From Prostheceraeus crozeri (lineage: Eukaryota > Platyhelminthes > Polycladida > Euryleptidae), in NCBI GenBank assembly GCA_907163375.1, contig CAJQUW010015601.1, positions 161,001-225,000 on the forward strand: a DNA stretch of 64,000 nucleotides. The letters are read 5' to 3'. How positions within the stretch are numbered: position 1 is the first letter of the stretch; each line of letters starts with the position of its first letter. This document shows positions 9,360-64,000 of the stretch, piece by piece. Made by a program: the position numbers and the translations under genes. The notes beneath the pieces were generated by a model. That model saw only the letters and a program-made list of their open reading frames with translations, made no database searches and was not told where the DNA came from.

Positions 9360-9628
9360 GCCTGCGAGGAGAAGTAGTACTGGCAGCGTTCGCTTCCGCT
9401 CATCTAGAATTCCGTGATCCAAATCAAATTATTCAGACAATTATTTATACTCGGCCGAGTTGGATCAAATGTCACAGCACATCTGCGTACCTAGCTCGAC
9501 TCGAGCGAGCCTGCCTTGACTCTTTTGGAGCAATTCCCGTGATTCGAAATTACGAATATGTGATTGGGCGAACCATTGGTGAACAATATGTTAATAATTG
9601 CATCATTCAACTTCAGAAACTCCATTAG
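9360..9628 (+). CDS. possible 3' terminal exon of an unidentified host gene
   Basis: An acceptor-like tattcacag ends at 9359 and is followed by an 89-codon open stretch (LRGEVVLAAFASAHLEFRDP... to ...CIIQLQKLH) ending in TAG. Composition looks more protein-like than the surrounding noncoding DNA. It does not match TDO and I recognise no family. It could be a nested gene, the last exon of a neighbour, or chance. Confidence 0.25.
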
Positions 9629-10537
9629 TTGAATGTTTCAAAGTTATCCAATGATTTTCTATACTTCATCACATTTTTCATTTTGGAATTATTTGAATGA
9701 TGGTTCAGCGATTTGTTGATTTAAATTACAATTGCAATAGATTTAATCATAGCACACAACCAGAGTGACGAGCTCGACACTGAAATCTATTGACTAAGCG
9801 TGCGAATCAGCTGAACTGACCGATTCCCTGACCACCTTTAGAATAACTACACGTACAAAACTGCTAGCTGCTCATAGAAGTAGGAACGTGCGGGTCTGGA
9901 CGCATAAGGCTGCATGACGATCAATTTCATGATCTTAAGTTGTGAAACGGACAATTGCTGCAATTTCGGTTCAAATTATTGAAAGCCATTCTAATTGGAA
10001 ACACTTAACTCGAGACGGTTGGAATGAATCGTGCATTTCATGACACAAAAAGACCATCGAACTACTTGATTTGATTTTCGATTAATATCGATGACATACT
10101 AGAATACATTGAATTGGTGACATACCGGCGCTGAAGCTGTATTGACACGGGTGCAGTAAATTGTGATTACATGTATGTGATTTATTTTGCGGCATGTCTT
10201 CAAAATTCATCGAATAATGCTGTACAAAAATCTACATTAGAGCACATTAGTGACTCTAAAGGACCGCTACGGAGCTTTAATATCAACTTGATAGTTTATG
10301 ACAGTCGAGGACCACCGGTCATGGCCTAAGGCATCTGGTCGCCCACAGGCAGTAGGATGACTGCTAGCCTACAAGCAATCAATCATTTGTATTTTGTGTA
10401 GCCAGGTTATATTGTGAGCTTCATATGCGCTAATTGTGAGATTAATAGCAAGTAAATAGAATTTGTCAAACAAAAGTCTCGGAATAAAGTAATACACTGA
10501 CTGGTGAATGAAAATGAAATAATATTCCTTTTTTCAG

Positions 10538-55522
<44,985 letters not shown>

Positions 55523-55872
55523 CAGCATCGACAGCTATTTTTCATGATTTGAGCACCACATGGAAATCATCCACTCAACAATCTACGTTAACGCCTGTTT
55601 GATTGGTTTAACTGAGTGCAAGTCATGTATAAATCAGTTGGAGAACGTCAGAGAACCACGGATGGATGATTTGCTTATTGACGATGAACTTGCAAGTACA
55701 CTATAGACGTGTCACACCTCGCATCGGCAAAAGACGAAATCCGCCACGTCGGTTGCATTGTTATTTTAATTCTGTTGCACAAGATATTTGGGAGAGAAGT
55801 TTCGATTTGAATTTTGATTTTTACATTGGTATTTATCAGCTTATATTTGAATTAGTTTTCCATACTATTTAG

Positions 55873-55878
55873 AATAAA
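55873..55878 (+). terminator. TDO2: TDO poly(A) signal candidate
   Basis: AATAAA about 350 bp after the stop; another aataaa lies near 55945. Confidence 0.55.
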
Positions 55879-56270
55879 AAGTGTTTTCATGGGAATATGT
55901 GAAACCTCCAGTTGATGATCATGAGATTGCTCATCAGGCTCGGAAATAAATTCCACAAAATGTTTTTATCACTCCTTCGTATATTGACCGGTTTTGTAAA
56001 ATAAAATCTTAAGACTAAAACAGCCTGTGCTTAGCGCCACTTTTTAACACTTAATATAGGAAATCGATGTCATATTTTATCAAAGCCCAACAGTGTGTCA
56101 GTATACAGTGGCACGAAGCGCTTAAATTTGATTGACGATCGATTTCAACCGGGTGTCCCGGCTTCTCAAGGCAAACTGATTCATTATACACCATTTCAAA
56201 CTGATAGAGACATCATAAACAGAAAAGTCTATGCATTACATAGCATTTAGCGATGGATTGAATATCTTAA
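55879..56270. other. host DNA downstream of TDO
   Basis: No gene or repeat recognised. Confidence 0.5.
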
Positions 56271-56883
56271 TATAGGTTTTCCGACATTAATGTAGAAATA
56301 TGCAGATCAAATGTAGAATATGCAAATTTATATATCACCTTTTGCAAATGAAATATTATTTTCAGATCAAATGTAGACATATGTAGTCCTTGGCTTGGAC
56401 TCCTACTTCCACAACCCCAAATGTCATGGTCCATTACCCACAAATGGCAACAGAGGAGTTAATACATGTTTTAGCTTTAACATTGTTTTCATCAAATTCA
56501 TCAATTTGTTTTATCTTTTCAATTCTCGACTTGGTTAGCACGATGCATGAGCTACATGTACATTAGTGATGCAATATTAAATGTTATGAGGGTAAATAAT
56601 TAAGAAAGGTACCTTGAATGACACTGGAATCTGTCATCATCATCCTAAGTGATAGTCTCTATACAGTGATTGATGATTAATCTGAACAATTTATTGATGA
56701 GTAACTACATTTGATCTGCATATTTCTACATTTTGATCACATCCATTTCTATGCTCCCACATTTCATACTGCATATGTCTACATTTGATCTGAAAATAAT
56801 ATTTCATTTGCAAAGGGTGATATCTTATTTGCATATTCTATATTTGATCTGCATATTTCTACATTAATGTCGGAAAACCTATA
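56271..56883. mobile_element. 0.6-kb MITE with long inverted arms, TA flanks
   Basis: tataggttttccgacattaa at 56271 is mirrored by ttaatgtcggaaaacctata ending at 56883. Arms are about 110 bp and contain cagatcaaatgtagaXatatg words. TA at both borders suggests a Tc1/mariner-type target. Inserted in a Penelope-like remnant. Confidence 0.85.
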
Positions 56884-57240
56884 GAAAATTTCTTCTTTTG
56901 CCTCGCGATCTATGCGGTTGGCTGTAAGCAGTAAATGATAGAAAGGTACCGCAGTGAAATTACCACCACACTCTGACCCTGATAAATGTCGATTAACTTT
57001 TAAAAGTTGGTATTCTATGTAGTTTATGTGTTGTCTGTGAAGGATCATGCGATGTCTAAATGAGTCCCCAGAGTGACCAATAAACAAGTCAATACAGTTC
57101 TCACAATTCAGTATGTAAATGACATAATATGAGAGACAGTCAATATTCTATTTGATTTCAAAGTTCTTTATGCCTGTCGTAGTTAAAAAAATCGTCTCCC
57201 GGTTATGATGGTATCGTAGCATTTGCAACGGGCTTCACCA
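56884..57240 (-). mobile_element. Penelope-like remnant (GIY-YIG region)
   Basis: On the minus strand CHCGEARCKCYDTIITGRRF is followed by YVIYILNCENCIDLFIGHSG and FRHRMILHRQHINYIEY, the Cys motif and GIY-YIG endonuclease region of Penelope-like elements. Only this part is left; it is interrupted on its 3' side by the MITE. Confidence 0.75.
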
Positions 57241-58443
57241 CAGTGACACCGATGATGGTCTTCCGAATCCTCTTGGACAACATTGATGTAAGAGAAGAAG
57301 GCTGACTGTTCGCTTTCATGAACCGTTACCAAAAGGTTTTAGCATATTGATTGTATGCCAATGGGACGTATTATTTTTCATAAATCGACGAATTGTTTTC
57401 ATTATGAACCTGAACGAAGGATTTAACTTTCCTATCAGCTGGGGTTATAGCGACATTTTCTTCAGCTTCAAAACATGCAAATGGCGTCGACCTGATCAAA
57501 TTGCAGGCACGTGGGAAGAGGGGGTGGGATAGGGATGGCTGAACCCCTCTAAAAATTTCAATTGTTCGCAATTGTAAAGCAAAAACAACCTTTGATTGCT
57601 TGCGCTTAATTATCTATGTCATGAACATGCATCAGAATATTCAAATTGCCACGATTCCTATGTGACGAGCCCTGGGTCAATTTGTTACAAAAGATGCGGG
57701 TCGATGGTAGAAAAAGTGGCGACTCGCAATACATGGATTGAATCCATCTGGAAATGTTTGAAATTTATTTGGACAGATCTGAAATTCATTTGGAAATATC
57801 TGAAATAGAATGAAAAATGACGTGGGCAGTTTGTCCTCAACGAAGATATCGGACAATTTCTATATACGCATGAAGATAGAAAGCTATCATTGATATTCTT
57901 GCGGGCCTATTCATCAAAGATATCATAATTGTTTCCAAATATCTCACGAGTTTACGGTTTTTATATCTTCCACTGTATTTGGTCGTTCATGTACAGCTGT
58001 CCTCTGGGAACGTCGCTTGCTAATATCAAAAGATATCTAGTGAATTAGCGATTTTGTGGCTAACTTAATTTTTACTTATTTTCGTGACGAATAAAACTGT
58101 CGCAAAATGAGTTAATCGCCTATATTTTTTGTAAATGCGTCTAAAATCAAAATTGCAGGTGGCGAATAAGTTGCTATAGCCAATTCGCGGTGCAAAATAA
58201 TTTTAGGGCCCCATAAGGGGCCTATTTGGGACATTTTGTTGGCCCTTCTCGGGGCAGGGCCGCACGTTTCTGTTCGGGTCCCTTATAAGGGCCAAAGTTT
58301 TTCCACGTTGGAAGTGGTACGTGTTTGGACTTTGATTTGCTTTTCTAATAGTTGTAGCTACCAGAAAAAGCATTTTGATCTGGGTTGGTAGATACTCATT
58401 TACTCTTTCAAGCTGATTTTTCACCAACCGACGAAGTAGTGGA
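57241..58443. other. host DNA, short palindromes only
   Basis: No gene. ggcccc-ataa-ggggcc (about 58207-58222) and gggtccctTATAAGGGcc-like words near 58280 are small palindromes. Confidence 0.5.
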
Positions 58444-58451
58444 CTTTGTAG

Positions 58452-59187
58452 CAGGGATGCGGAGTCCTATCATTTTGATAGGACTCCGACTCCGGGTGAC
58501 AAGTATATATAAGCTTAGTTTTTCAAACATTAAGTGGCAGCCTACATCACAGATCATTGTATGCTTTATGAAATCGATATTTAGTGATCACTGCATCAAT
58601 CATCAATCATTTTCGATGAAAGTTGATCAAATGTCTCTTTAAGTTGGATGCATGCGACTCGGCTCCTCCATCTTCTTTCCCAACTTCACACGGTTTTTCT
58701 CCAGTCTCTATCAGGCACGAAAATCCCCCATCCTTCTCCAAAAAATATGAGTGCACTTTCGATTTTAATATGCGCTTTAGAGGAGCCATCACGCACGATT
58801 AACGTGAGGGTAAGAGGTAATGTTCTCAAACAAACTAGTATATCATTCTTGTCTCTGATGTGACCTTTGGCGCGCAGGTGTGAGGCTAGGAAGGCTTGTC
58901 TTCTGTATACCAAATCACCGAGTGAAAAGACAATCCTTTTTTTCACTATCACGGTTCATTCCCTCAACTACTATTATAAGCTTTGTATGCACTGCTGTCT
59001 CTGTACTTTTGTTTGACATAGAAAGTTGACATCAAGACAATGACAGCTATGCACGAGAATAAATGATTTGCTTGTATTATATTATTTCGGGTCTAGTTGT
59101 AGGCCGGAGTCTGGAGTCCTATCATTTGATAGGACTCCGACTCCAGCAAAACTGATAGGACTCCGGGACTCCGACTCCACATCCCTG
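58452..59187 (-). mobile_element. nonautonomous hAT element, 8-bp target duplication
   Basis: Ends CAGGGATG...CATCCCTG, flanked by CTTTGTAG at 58444-58451 and 59188-59195, an exact 8-bp duplication. Subterminal palindromes of ggagtcctatc/gataggactcc at both ends. A minus-strand stretch (SKVHSYFLEKDGGFSC then ASNLKRHLINFHRK) looks like a BED zinc finger, so it derives from a hAT transposase gene by internal loss. Confidence 0.93.
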
Positions 59188-59195
59188 CTTTGTAG

Positions 59196-59388
59196 TGACT
59201 AATTAGCAGAAAGTGTTTGTGTTACCTTCATATGAAAATACATTGCATGGTCAATCTGATCAGTTAAAAAATCTAATTTTTAAATTCCCAAAAGTTTAAG
59301 TTAAAAAATAATGAAATGTTGTAGTAAATACTATTATATGATTCAAATATCTGTTCTTGTTGTAAATTCTTGAGTGTCAGGAGATCAA
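59196..59388. other. host DNA between hAT element and second Polinton copy
   Basis: AT-rich, no feature. Confidence 0.5.
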
Positions 59389-61260
59389 AGTAGTAAGTAA
59401 AACTCCACTTCTGGATAGCGCAAGATGGCCGCCGTCGAAAAAGTCGCTAACGTCCCCCCCCCGCCCGTCGAGTCGGTTGTGGTGCGGCGTCGTGTTGCAT
59501 CGAGTCTGACGTCCCCCCCCTCCTGTCTGTCGAGTCGGTCGTGGTGTGGCGTCGTGTTGCTTCGAGTCTGACGTCCCCCCCTCCCCCTCTGGCCGGCCGT
59601 CGTAGCGCGCGGTGATGTGCTGTCCAGGTTGGCGTGGTGTGCCGGCCAGGTTGGCGTGGTGTGCCGGCCAGGTTGGGAGGGTGGACTGTCGTAGCTCACC
59701 TGAAAAAATCCTAAGTGTCAGAGTGGCTTTGTATGGGTAAAATTTTGAAAATTTTCCAAAGTGTGTCATTTCGACCTGGCACCCTCACCAAAGTTTGTTT
59801 CATCAAATTTCACGGACCCCCCCCCCCCCGACAGCAATCTTCTAACTTTGGTTCTAGTGGACGGATTTTGTCTTACAGCTACTCGTTTGAAAGAGGAGAA
59901 AAAACTGCTCGACGACATTTTTTGTTGCGAGTCAATCGGACCAGCCGTTCAAAAGTTAGAGCTGTTACAAGATCTTAGGTTGGAGCTCACCTGAAAAATC
60001 CTAAGTGTCAGAGTGACTTTGTATGGGTAAAATTTTGAAAATTTTCCAAAGTGTGTCATTTCGACCTGGCACCCTTACCAAAGTTTGTTTCATCAAATTT
60101 CACGGACCCCCCCCCCCCGACAGCAATCTTCTAACTTTGGTTCTAGTGGACGGATTTTGTCTTACAGCTACTCGTTTGAAAGAGGAGAAAAAACTGCTCG
60201 ACAACATTTTTTGCCGCGAGTCAATCGGACCAGCCGTTCAAAAGTTAGAGCTGTTACAAGATCTTAGGTTGGAGCTCACCTGAAAAATCCTAAGTGTCAG
60301 AGTGACTTTGTATGGGTAAAATTTTGAAAATTTTCCAAAGTGTGTCATTTCGACTTGGGACCCTCACCAAAGTTTGTTTCATCAAATTTCGCTGACCCCC
60401 CCCCCGACAGCAATCTTCTAACTTTGGTTCTAGTGGACGGATTTTGTCTTACAGCTACTCGTTTGAAAGAGGAGAAAAAACTGCTCGACGACATTTTTTG
60501 TTGCGAGTCAATCGGACCAGCCGTTCAAAAGTTAGAGCTGTTACAAGATTTTAGGTCGGAGCTCACCTGGAAAAATCCTAAGTGTCAGAGTGACTTTGTA
60601 TGGGTAAAATTTTGAAAATTTTCCAAAGTGTGGCATTTCGACCTGGGACCTTCACCAAAACATTTTTCATCAAATTTCGCTGACGTCCCCCCCGGTCGGG
60701 AGAGCTCGCTTCGATCTTGGCTTCCAGTGGACGGATTTTGTCGTGCCATAGCTCGTTTGAAAGCTAAGAGTGAGACCAATTCACTGAAAGAATCGGCTTG
60801 TTCATATCTGTCTTCGTTTAGATGTGAGACGCCATTTAAGATTTTGGGACATTGGCGAAAAACGACAGAGTTAGAATTTTGGACGTTTTGGTGTGTAGCG
60901 CCCAAACGAAGCATCGGATGGGAAAACGGAGGCCAGATTCGGATTCAGCGTGAAATTCTGCATCGGTATGGTGAGTTTCAAGTCAATCGGAGAGAAAAAG
61001 TTTCGCTAACCCCCCCCCCCGGCACCGATCTTCCAACTTTGGTTCTAGAGATCGTAGAAAGTCGTGCAATAGCTCGTTTGAAAGCTAAGAGTGAGACAAA
61101 TTCAGTGAAAGAAACGGCTTATTCATATCTGTCTTCGTTTAGATGTGAGACGCCATTTAAGATTTTGGGAGATTGACGAAAAACGACAGAGTTAGAATTT
61201 CCCAAGAAACAGCTCCAGCGGGCGAATGAAGGCTCGGATTGATAAACGGAGGCCAGATTT
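59389..61260 (+). repeat. left terminal repeat of the second copy, expanded C-tract units
   Basis: C-runs near 59455, 59512, 59575, 59818, 60107, 60396, 60688 and 61010. The 290-bp unit is present more often than in the other copy's right end. The outermost part has extra G/C-rich short repeats (ggccaggttggcgtggtgtgc, twice in a row). Confidence 0.9.
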
Positions 61261-61318
61261 GGAATCAGCTTGATGTTATTGTCCAATGAGGATCATCATC
61301 CAATGAGGATCAAGCATT

Positions 61319-61330
61319 TCTTTATAAATA
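61319..61330 (+). promoter_or_regulatory. TATA box of the left gene cluster, second copy
   Basis: tttataaatagc, with ccaatgag boxes just upstream, as at 24231-24279. A (ct)n run lies between it and the ATG at 61434. Confidence 0.65.
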
Positions 61331-61433
61331 GCGAGCCTTCCACAGTGAGAATCATTCCATCGTTGAATCATACGAGTGACGGACGCACATATTCTCTCTC
61401 TCTCTCTCTCTATTCTATTATCCAACTAAAATG

Positions 61434-62204
61434 GTAAGTCGCTACTTTCCTCCCTCTCCTCCCTTGAACGTAAACTTAATACAATCTTTTTCATTTTCAG
61501 GCATCTACTCCATCTGCTGCACTAGTAGGACAAAATGGCGGTCAAACGTTACAAGGTTCGCTACGATCAGATCATCTACAACTGAGGCCAGTGGAAGAAA
61601 CAACCAAGGTACATAATCCTACACCGCTACAGCGTAAATTTAAACAAGTCTTGCGTTATGACGATCATAGCGTAGTACTCCAAACGGAATGCTCCCTTCC
61701 ACGGATGTCAAGATAATGCACAATCAGTATGGGGACTACATACTGATCCCCGTGAGTCCGTACATTCGCCACCAACTTGATATTATTGAGGAGTACGTGA
61801 CATTAAATATGGACATTCCTACTCCTCTTGCTCAAGAGTGGAAGGCGAGAGATGACAAGGATACTCCCTATAGAAAGATTTGGGATGGTAATCACATTTG
61901 CCTACCGGTATCACATTGGTGCACTTACTATAAGAAGGAGGGAGATCATTCAACACCCATCACATGCGACGAGCTCGGAGAAGGTACTTGGGACATCCTT
62001 TTCAAAGTGAATGGGCTATATTATGGTCGGCACAAGGATAATAAAATAGCCTCGCTCTCCATGCATATGGAATCCATCCTATATAGTCCAAAACCACCCA
62101 ACGTGGACGACATAATTGATCAAATCCTTAACAGCAGTGGTACGAAGCGCAAGTCGGAGAAGAATGCTGCCTCAAAACGCAAATCAAAGAAGGAGAATTA
62201 CTAA
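61434..62204 (+). pseudogene. first gene of the left cluster, second copy
   Basis: Equivalent of the gene at 24377 with the same ATG-plus-donor start and acceptor. It keeps the Trp/Tyr-rich middle and basic tail. About one break. Confidence 0.6.
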
Positions 62205-62238
62205 TCCTTTCCTAACTCTACCCTATGACAATTCGCTT

Positions 62239-62364
62239 ATGTGCTTTGAGTGTCGTACACGTGGTCTTATTAGATACATTTTACTTCTTCGTTGCCATCA
62301 TATCATTTGTGTATTTTGTCGTGAAAAGCATCGATGTAATTCTTCATTTTGTAATATGTTATAG
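62239..62364 (+). CDS. small zinc-binding protein candidate (41 aa)
   Basis: MCFECRTRGLIRYILLLRCH then CVFCREKHRCNSSFC: CxxC, C-H-H, CxxC and two further Cys, a half-RING or zinc-ribbon pattern. Begins 35 bp after the preceding stop. Open here, broken in the other copy. Unknown role. Confidence 0.45.
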   Translation: MCFECRTRGLIRYILLLRCHHIICVFCREKHRCNSSFCNML

Positions 62365-62417
62365 AACGTTTCCTTAGATGTGTAAATTTCCGTTTTAGGC
62401 TTCTATCATCATTTTTT

Positions 62418-62948
62418 ATGGATTGTGAGGGTGAACCTGTACAGGAGATCAGTGCTATTGCTATGAACAATTGGACATATCAGATTGTCAGTGTCTATCG
62501 TCAACATGCCAACTGCAATCCCAATGTTGATCAATGGGCGAGAAAACACATTCATGGACTTAATCTGAAATATTTGCAAGACTATGGCTTTTCTTGTGAG
62601 AGTGCTCTTCTTATTGACTTTAAACGATGGTTAGCTGCTTTCAATGTTATACGCATCTTTTGTAATAATCCTGGTAAGGAGAGGAAAGTATTTCCCAATC
62701 TAATCATTGATGACATTTTGCTCCCACCTTGGGATAGTAGAGTGAATCAACACTACCATGAAGTCACGAAACGTTTTAAGGATTTGTGTGTTCCTATTTT
62801 GTCTGTTCGTTGTAGTAGCTACGTTCATAACCAATGCTTCTTTCCTCCTTACCTCAACACTGCCAAAGTCCTGTATGGTTATCATTGCTCGCTGTATGAT
62901 AGTTACCAGCTGTATCTATTTTATCTCTTTCAAACCATTGATTTATAA
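62418..62948 (+). CDS. DnaQ-like exonuclease candidate, second copy (176 aa)
   Basis: Same length as the gene at 25365 with only a couple of residue differences. Keeps DCEGEPVQEISAIAMN and the C-terminal HCSLYDSYQLYLFYLF. Confidence 0.6.
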   Translation: MDCEGEPVQEISAIAMNNWTYQIVSVYRQHANCNPNVDQWARKHIHGLNLKYLQDYGFSCESALLIDFKRWLAAFNVIRIFCNNPGKERKVFPNLIIDDILLPPWDSRVNQHYHEVTKRFKDLCVPILSVRCSSYVHNQCFFPPYLNTAKVLYGYHCSLYDSYQLYLFYLFQTIDL

Positions 62949-63035
62949 TGCATGCTTGTTACTATTATTCAATAAATGTTACTATGAGAAGAGTTGTTGT
63001 TTTCATGCAATGGATGGGTTAGATAAAGGGCGATC

Positions 63036-63446
63036 ATGTCTTTCTCAAACGACTGCGGAACATTACATTTTCATAGGCAAAGTTTAAAAGGAGCTGTTGA
63101 AGATTATGTGATAAATTTTCATAAAGATGAGACCGACATCGAAGCAGTGGTCGATGATGCTAGCACTCTATTTCTAGAGTTAATGAATACATTCTCTGAT
63201 AGCATTGTCATGGCGCGATTAGTTGCGAAAATTAAGTTTAGTCATTTTGGAAAGGAGGAGGTGGAAAGTCGCTCTTTCCATTTTGCTTCTTATTCAATGG
63301 AAGTGGTAGATCACCCCGAAGAATTTTTTAAAAGACATATGATAAAAATTGCTGAACGTCTTAACGCATTTAACCATCATGGTAGCAGTCTAGTGATTGA
63401 AGCGATTTCAGATATTCACATTCAACTTTCCATAAAGAAAAATTGA
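63036..63446 (+). CDS. unknown small protein, second copy (136 aa)
   Basis: Near identical to 25983-26393. Confidence 0.6.
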   Translation: MSFSNDCGTLHFHRQSLKGAVEDYVINFHKDETDIEAVVDDASTLFLELMNTFSDSIVMARLVAKIKFSHFGKEEVESRSFHFASYSMEVVDHPEEFFKRHMIKIAERLNAFNHHGSSLVIEAISDIHIQLSIKKN

Positions 63447-63448
63447 AA

Positions 63449-63772
63449 ATGCAGTGGTACTTGATTGTAGCACAACTGGTTTTCGAGCTATGTCTGCTCA
63501 CTCTCGAAGTATATTCCTTCTGTACATGCGTCTATTATTTAGAAAAGGCTAGCAAATTCATATCTTCAAAAAGAGTTGCTATAGACATCAGTAACGGTGA
63601 AACTATGTGTTGTGATGTATGTAAGCGAAAGGATGGAAATGAAAAGCGCATCTTCAAGAGATGTAAGCACGCTTTTTGTCAACGCTGTTTCATACGTAAT
63701 TGCATTCAACTTTGCAAATGTAACCACTGTGATATTGCTCATTTCGTGTGTCACTTATGTCGCAATAGTTAG
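63449..63772 (+). CDS. membrane RING-like zinc-finger protein, uninterrupted copy (107 aa)
   Basis: Begins MQWYLIVAQLVFELCLLTLE, giving a clear N-terminal membrane segment, then CCDVCKRKDGNEKRIFKRC, CKHAFCQRC, CKCNHCDIAH and CHLC. Starts 2 bp after the previous stop. It is the empty-site version of the gene cut by the foldback insertion at 26405. Confidence 0.65.
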   Translation: MQWYLIVAQLVFELCLLTLEVYSFCTCVYYLEKASKFISSKRVAIDISNGETMCCDVCKRKDGNEKRIFKRCKHAFCQRCFIRNCIQLCKCNHCDIAHFVCHLCRNS

Positions 63773-63823
63773 TACCTATGCAAATGTGGTAAAGATAGGT
63801 TTTAGCAAAGACTAACACGGAAA

Positions 63824-64000
63824 ATGGCGAAACGTAAAATGACGAAACGTAAAAGTCAAAAGTCTTCAAAGTTTTCTTCAGCCATTCAAGCTCTCCGACG
63901 AATGAAAGCAAATCAGTGATACAATGCTATACGACATGCCAACGATAAATTCATTCGTGAAATTATTTCTCATGTCAGAAAGTTGAGGACGAAGAAATTA
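63824..64000 (+). pseudogene. small basic core-like protein, second copy, cut by window end
   Basis: Equivalent of 26919-27269; MAKRK opening is partly duplicated. Runs off the window and shows about one break. Confidence 0.6.

Larger units (their letters stand above)
7241..10537. other. host noncoding DNA before the first visible TDO exon
   Basis: Moderately AT-rich, with no long open frame. It holds the palindromic repeat cluster at 7589-8016 and one weak exon candidate at 9360-9628. No exon for the TDO N-terminus was found here, so that exon probably lies left of the window. Confidence 0.6.
59389..64000 (+). mobile_element. second copy of the same Polinton family, left end only
   Basis: Starts AGTAGTAAGTAAAACTCC (59389), preceded by GATCAA as a possible 6-bp duplication. 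Then C-tract units and the same left gene cluster in the same order. Coding stretches differ from the 22-48 kb copy by only a few percent, so both are recent. It runs off the window. Broken, at least two or three breaks in the part seen. Confidence 0.95.

Noticed and set aside
55666-55872. 68-codon frame after the TDO stop
   Set aside because: Lies in the 3' UTR before the poly(A) signal; no support as a gene.
59377-61176. Open frames up to 182 codons in the second copy's terminal repeat
   Set aside because: Same repeat units as above; no start context, no known domain.

Overview
The window is nuclear DNA of an animal, probably an AT-rich invertebrate. The strongest evidence is a host gene for tryptophan 2,3-dioxygenase (TDO). 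Ten of its exons can be read on the + strand between 10538 and 55522, each with splice sites and matching phase. The species cannot be fixed from the sequence. The repeat load (three Polinton-type elements, Penelope-like elements, a LINE, hAT and MITE-like elements) suits many marine invertebrates.

Layout. Positions 1-7240 hold the right-hand part of an extremely AT-rich Polinton/adintovirus-like element: a protein-primed DNA polymerase B running in from the left edge, two unassigned genes, a packaging ATPase and a minus-strand membrane protein. It carries small GC-rich double-hairpin repeats, some of them inside the polymerase reading frame, and three minisatellites that all have a 15-bp unit. 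Positions 7241-22411 are host DNA with TDO exons 1-7 of those visible, a LINE remnant and a 2.2-kb inverted-repeat element containing a young 164-bp tandem array.

Positions 22412-48139 are one Polinton with both ends present: AGTAGTAAGC termini, long inverted repeats built from about 290-bp units with C-tracts, and a 6-bp target duplication TTCTTT. It sits in the phase-1 TDO intron between 21330 and 49219. Its parts include a DnaQ-like exonuclease candidate, a membrane RING-like protein, a basic core-like protein, packaging ATPase, integrase, pVI-like protein, major capsid protein, adenain-like protease, a one-lobe TBP-like protein, two related minus-strand proteins, two capsid-associated (fiber or penton candidate) genes, DNA polymerase B, and an accessory region with a repeated 140-bp module. 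It is a fossil with roughly half a dozen breaks and has itself been invaded by a Penelope-like retroelement and a small foldback element.

Positions 48146-59388 are host DNA again with the last three TDO exons, a poly(A) signal and several small DNA transposons. Positions 59389-64000 are the left end of a second, very similar copy of the 22-48 kb Polinton. It continues past the window and supplies the empty site for the foldback insertion.

How the parts relate. The TDO exons keep phase and the known catalytic residues, so the host gene is probably functional and splices across a 27.9-kb intron made almost entirely of the Polinton. Within the Polinton, replication (PolB), integration (integrase) and virion parts (capsid, protease, ATPase) follow the known Polinton plan. 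The TBP-like gene, the TATA boxes of its small genes and the poly(A) signals overlapping stop codons suggest that this lineage carried some of its own transcription apparatus.
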